Below are positions 34,749 to 38,890 of a DNA stretch of 38,890 nucleotides, one piece after another. Numbering within the stretch: position 1 is the first letter of the stretch; each line of letters begins with the position of its first letter. Below the pieces are notes generated by a model, which saw nothing but the letters and a program-made list of their open reading frames with translations, was not told the DNA's origin and ran no database searches. The position numbers and the translations under genes were made by a program. The stretch lies in assembly GCA_003640385.1 (NCBI GenBank), contig RCAB01000555.1, positions 1 through 38,890 on the forward strand. Reading direction: 5' to 3'. This DNA comes from Setaria digitata. Lineage: Eukaryota; Nematoda; Chromadorea; Rhabditida; Setariidae.

Positions 34749-36451
34749 AACAAGTAAAAACTTGAAATTTCGCTCACACTTATTTCTTTACCAGTTTACT
34801 ATTGGTAAGCAGTAAAATAATGCTTAGAAATTGTACTATTGTTGCAGTAAATAATTGTTACTATTATTGTAGCATTGATGATAATTATTTGATAATGTAT
34901 ATTAATTAGCAACATGCATTTATGTAGAAGGAATACAGTAGCATTAACAGAATTTGAGGAAATGAATAATTTTCTTGCTATGAATCCATCGTTTTGAGGA
35001 TGACGTAAAATGATGGAAAATCAGCAAAATTAAAAGCAAAAAAAAAGGAGAAAAAGGGGTTGAAAAAAAGGAGAGAAGAAAAATGAGGCAAAAAAGTGGG
35101 AAAAAAATTTGTTCTTCAATGATTGTTTCAATTTAAATTTCACAATTTCATCATTAATTTTTACAAAATATACACATAGCAGATAGAATCATTTCATCAT
35201 TTCATCCCGTCATCATCGCATTTGTTTCCTGTAAGTGCAACAAAAATTAATCATAATTAATTTTAAAAAAATTGATTAGTATAATTGAGGTGTATGTTAA
35301 TTTCAAACAGCACGCGTAACAGCTTATTTTTGAAACATTTATTATGAAAAAATAAAAAATTCAGACAATATTTTAATCAATACAGCTGAAGCGTATTGTG
35401 AATTCAATTAGGATGCAATAATAATTTGAAATATTTGTTATGAAGTTTTAAAATAAAATTCATAAATTTTAGATTTTATTTCAGCAATTTCAGTGATGGG
35501 GAAAAAATTGGAGGGTAAGAAAAATGTGGAAAATAAATTGGTCGTACAAAAATTGTTACGAAAATAAAATTGATTTATGAATTTAAAGTAATTTGATTGG
35601 TCTGATTGATGAATTTGAAAAATGGTTTGACTGAAAATTTTATTTCACTTCCTCCTTTTTAAATGTTAATTTTTCTGCCAGCATTTTTATTTTAGTTCAA
35701 ATTCTTCCAATTTTAATTAAAGAAAAACATCAAACCCATGGAATTTCTGTTTTAATTAATTTTTTTTTTCAATAAGGTTAATAAAATGTTAGTAAAATAA
35801 ATGTTAGTAAATGTTAATATAAAGGAGGAGTATGCGATATAGAAATGTCGGTGATAAATAACAGTGGATGATAACAGATGATAAAATTGATAAAATTTAT
35901 TGCTAAATCTATAAATTTGGATCGCTTTTTTCTAATTATTTTTAACTGAAAGAAAAAAGTCAGATTTTTAAATTAGATTTTTTGCTTATAAATTATTTGA
36001 TTTTTTTATATATTGGAACTTTATATTATATAGTATTTCATTGATATTATGATAATGCTGAATGAATAAATTGTGAAACACGCGAAAAAATGAAACATAT
36101 ATCGCTTTAAAGCATTATATTTTTTTTTACAAGAAAAGAAATTTTATTTTATTTAGCAAAAAAAAAGAAAAAATAAAAATTGATACTTTTATAATAAAAA
36201 CAATCTATAAAATTTTCGTTTGCCTCTCTATAAATTGTGAAAATTAAATTTAATAACACAATAACTAATAAAACTCATTTGCAAACACGATAAAGTGACA
36301 TGTGTATAGTGGCTTTTTTCATTTATTAAACAATGCAATTAAATAAATACCAAAAAGAAAAAAAAAACAATTCATTACCATTTAGGAATTGTAAAATGCT
36401 TATGGAGCAAATGAAATTCAATTTTATTTGTTTTTTTTTGGTTTTAAATTT

Positions 36452-36505
36452 TCCACCAAATCGGTGGGAATTTGCCGCTAAAAAAAAGCCAAAACTATTA
36501 GCGGC
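36452..36505. repeat. Two small hairpins
   Basis: CCACC-AAATC-GGTGG forms a 5-bp stem near 36453-36467. GCCGCTAA at 36474-36481 is complementary to TTAGCGGC at 36498-36505, an 8-bp stem. The pair stands out by GC content in an AT-rich stretch. Confidence 0.6.
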
Positions 36506-37095
36506 CAAAATTGTGTTGATGAATCAAAAATAATAAAAAAGAATTCTTAAGCTAAATTTGACCGAAAAAAAAGCCATTTTAAAATGCAAAAAGATAAAAC
36601 AATATGCCCATATAGTTTAAAACAAACTCAGTTTTAAATGAAGTCTACTAGTTAAAATTAGACAAGATAATTTAAAGATATTCGTTAGATGTTACACACT
36701 GTAACGAAGTTTTTTAATCCGTTTTATATTAAATAAGAAAAAAATTTAATAATTATCTATAAGTCAATATGAATAAATAACATTATTAACAACACAAAAA
36801 CGGGATCACAAAGGAAAAAAAGGGCCAAAATTTGGAATTTTGAAGGTTAGGAAAATATCCTCTGGGACATTGTCCTAACTCTCAAAGATGCATCTCAGAA
36901 TAAATATACATTTTGTTCGTAAAGAAAAGAAAAATAGACATGAAATTTTTTCTCTTTTCTTTTAAGGATATTTGAGTTTTTTTGTTCAAAAGCAAATGAA
37001 TAGGAAATAGAATAATTGAAAGAAACAACTATAGAATAGTAATTATTTTTTCTCTCTAATTAATTAATCTAAATTATTGAAGCTTAGTGAAATGA

Positions 37096-37140
37096 AAGAG
37101 AGAGAGAGAGGGAGAGAGAGACAGAGAGAGAAAAGAGGGA
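37096..37140 (+). repeat. GA microsatellite
   Basis: An imperfect (GA)n tract, interrupted by GGG and a C, of about 45 bases. Simple repeat. Confidence 0.85.
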
Positions 37141-37559
37141 AATTCGATTAAACATTTATGTGAGAGAATCCACAACAAATAATTCAACATTTTACTCAAG
37201 AATTGTGATAACTAAGCATATTAATTATATTAATGAAATGAAAAGGATTGTAATAAATTTTAAATTCTAGGTTAGAGCCATCAGTTAAACAGAGAGAACA
37301 GGTGAAGGAATAATTTTAAAACCTAAGTAGATAGAATAATTAGAGAATAAAATCAAAAATGTGAACCGAAAAACCTAAAAAAAAATGTTTCAGATTTTTT
37401 TAATCTTTTATTTTTTAAAATTGTTTCACATTTTAAATTTGTAAATTTTGATTTTGAGATTTCTTTTAATCATTTCTTGCATGTTATATTGGAAATTTCT
37501 GTCCAATACAAACATAGGCAACAGATCGATTCCTTCTTGGCTAACTTGGCTATGATGTA

Positions 37560-38165
37560 GTCAAACATCCACATACACATGCATGCAATCACATACACAT
37601 GCATGCAATCACATACACACAAACATGCACCCACATACACATACACATACGTGGAACCACGCATAGATGGATGCTTAGCGCAGTGTGGTGTAGAATGGAG
37701 GAAGGATGAGAAAGACGAAAGGAGGCCAGCGGCATCAGAGAGCGACCGTTGCGGAGACTGCAACATCACCGTGAACTCAACTCCACTCAAAATAAACATT
37801 CCCTACACACGTGTACACGCCCACACCTACGCACACTACGTACACGCGCCACACGCCTGCGCGCACATACACGCCCCATAGTTACACACACCACACAACC
37901 ACATCAAGCGTATCCACTCACACACACAAACATGCACAGACACATTCACGTATATACACAAACAAGTCGTGTATATTCGCGTACGTGCACACACACATAT
38001 ATTCAGCGCACACAAACACAACACACGTGCATGTTCACGCAGATACACGCACATATGTATTCAGCACACACCTACACTACACACGTGTATGTTCACGCAG
38101 ATACACATAGATTGACAGACACACACATACACGTGGAATGACAGACATACACATATATATATACG
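37560..38165. repeat. CA-rich minisatellite island with a unique core
   Basis: Long stretches of CACATACACAC-type sequence flank a nonrepetitive core at about 37655-37800. Higher-order units are visible: a 20-bp unit ACATACACATGCATGCAATC repeats near 37571-37611, and a 58-bp unit starting ATTCAGC repeats at 38001 and 38059. The long open frames in this block come from the repeat composition and I do not regard them as genes. Confidence 0.75.
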
Positions 38166-38815
38166 ACACATCCGTCCACATAATGATAAATTAACACAGC
38201 CATAATGTCATGTGAAGAGAGAAAGCACTTGAAAGAGTAGCAGCCAGAGGTTTGTCTCCTCCCATACACAAGTATATCCTCTTCTTATCATATCACTCTA
38301 ATCAGATCATCAATTATTTTGCCAGTCCGAACAAATGCCGCCCTGTAAGAATTACACTCTGCACTCTGTCATTATTTATCACCATAATAAAACCGCTCAT
38401 TGAGAATTTTGACAGCATGATATGATAAGAAATGATTACTGTTAATATTGTAACAAAGAATACATTCTAGTTATTTACCTAAATTGTTCAATTCATTTTA
38501 ATCCTCAAATATTCCTTAATTCATATCACCAAGGAAACAGAACACACTCATAGCCCTCTCTTTCATTCATCATTCTAATTTAAAATCGATTGAAATGGCA
38601 TTAACACTGAAATTCGAAATTTTGCATATAATCAACCTCTTATAATCAATAGAAATTTGAATACTCAAATTTCTATTTATTATTAAGTGAAAAAGAAGCA
38701 AAAAAAAGAGAAAACTCTGACTAAACTGAGATGGCTGTTTTGGAAGTTGTTTTTTTCATACTAGTGATTTTTTCAATGAATCATTTGGTTTGTTATGGAT
38801 TATTTATAACTAATT
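38166..38815. other. Distal noncoding stretch
   Basis: No gene or motif is seen. The sequence is AT-rich with ordinary composition. Confidence 0.4.
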
Positions 38816-38848
38816 ATTACTATTATTATTGTTATTAATTATTATTAC

Positions 38849-38890
<42 letters not shown>
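38816..38890 (+). repeat. (ATT)n microsatellite at the window end
   Basis: A trinucleotide ATT/TTA array, imperfect at first (TTATTGTTATTAATT) and then perfect to the last base. It continues past the window or marks a contig end. Confidence 0.9.

Larger units (their letters stand above)
34749..37469. other. Noncoding region upstream of the M8 gene
   Basis: Very AT-rich with many homopolymers and no supported exon on either strand. It contains small hairpins (36452-36505) and a GA-rich tract (about 37096-37140). The proximal part presumably holds the M8 promoter. Confidence 0.5.

Noticed and set aside
36326..36533. Opposed open frames of 60-66 codons
   Set aside because: They mirror each other across an A/T-rich, hairpin-containing stretch and show no protein features.
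37579..38141. Several overlapping open frames of 99-130 codons rich in His, Thr and Tyr
   Set aside because: They are translations of CA-type repeats in several frames at once, with no domain, splice logic or codon preference.

Overview
This window looks like nuclear DNA from a parasitic nematode, most likely a filarial (onchocercid) or related spirurid. The evidence is a very AT-rich background with many A/T homopolymers, genes split into many short exons (about 30-280 nt) joined at TTTTCAG/TTTTAG-type acceptors, and protein sequences that match conserved animal families. I see no bacterial operon, phage, CRISPR, rRNA or tRNA gene. No complete transposon was recognised. Species assignment is inference; I had no database access.

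Layout. 1-2418: noncoding, with a diverged short duplication. 2419-6080 (or 6901), plus strand: a PBC-class TALE homeobox gene, orthologue of Pbx/extradenticle/C. elegans ceh-20, with two candidate alternative last exons. 7663-12818, plus: a DCAF4 (WDR21)-like WD40 substrate receptor for CUL4-DDB1 ligase. 12819-14276: mostly noncoding, with a weak unassigned coding-like stretch. 14277-19486, plus: a phospholipase B-like (PLBD) lysosomal hydrolase-family gene, complete with signal peptide and nucleophile cysteine, containing one GC-AG intron. 19993-24179, minus: an SMCR8-like longin/DENN protein, the partner of C9orf72, convergent with the PLBD gene and separated from it by about 0.5 kb. 25304-34748, minus: a leishmanolysin-like (M8, invadolysin/LMLN) zinc metalloprotease with signal peptide and hydrophobic C-terminus. 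34749-38890: noncoding, with purine tracts, a CA-rich minisatellite island around a less AT-rich core, and a terminal ATT microsatellite.

I joined exons by hand from splice signals and reading phase. Lengths in codons came out as whole numbers for the homeobox (333 aa), PLBD (598 aa) and M8 (743 aa) genes. SMCR8 needs one base removed (539 aa) and the DCAF4-like gene has one unresolved exon. The five genes are ordinary conserved eukaryotic genes with no common pathway. PLBD and SMCR8 both act at or in lysosomes, but their adjacency is probably chance. I found no convincing new biological system. The best leads are the GC-AG intron, the SMCR8 frame conflict, the alternative ceh-20 ends, and a nested inverted repeat inside an M8 intron.
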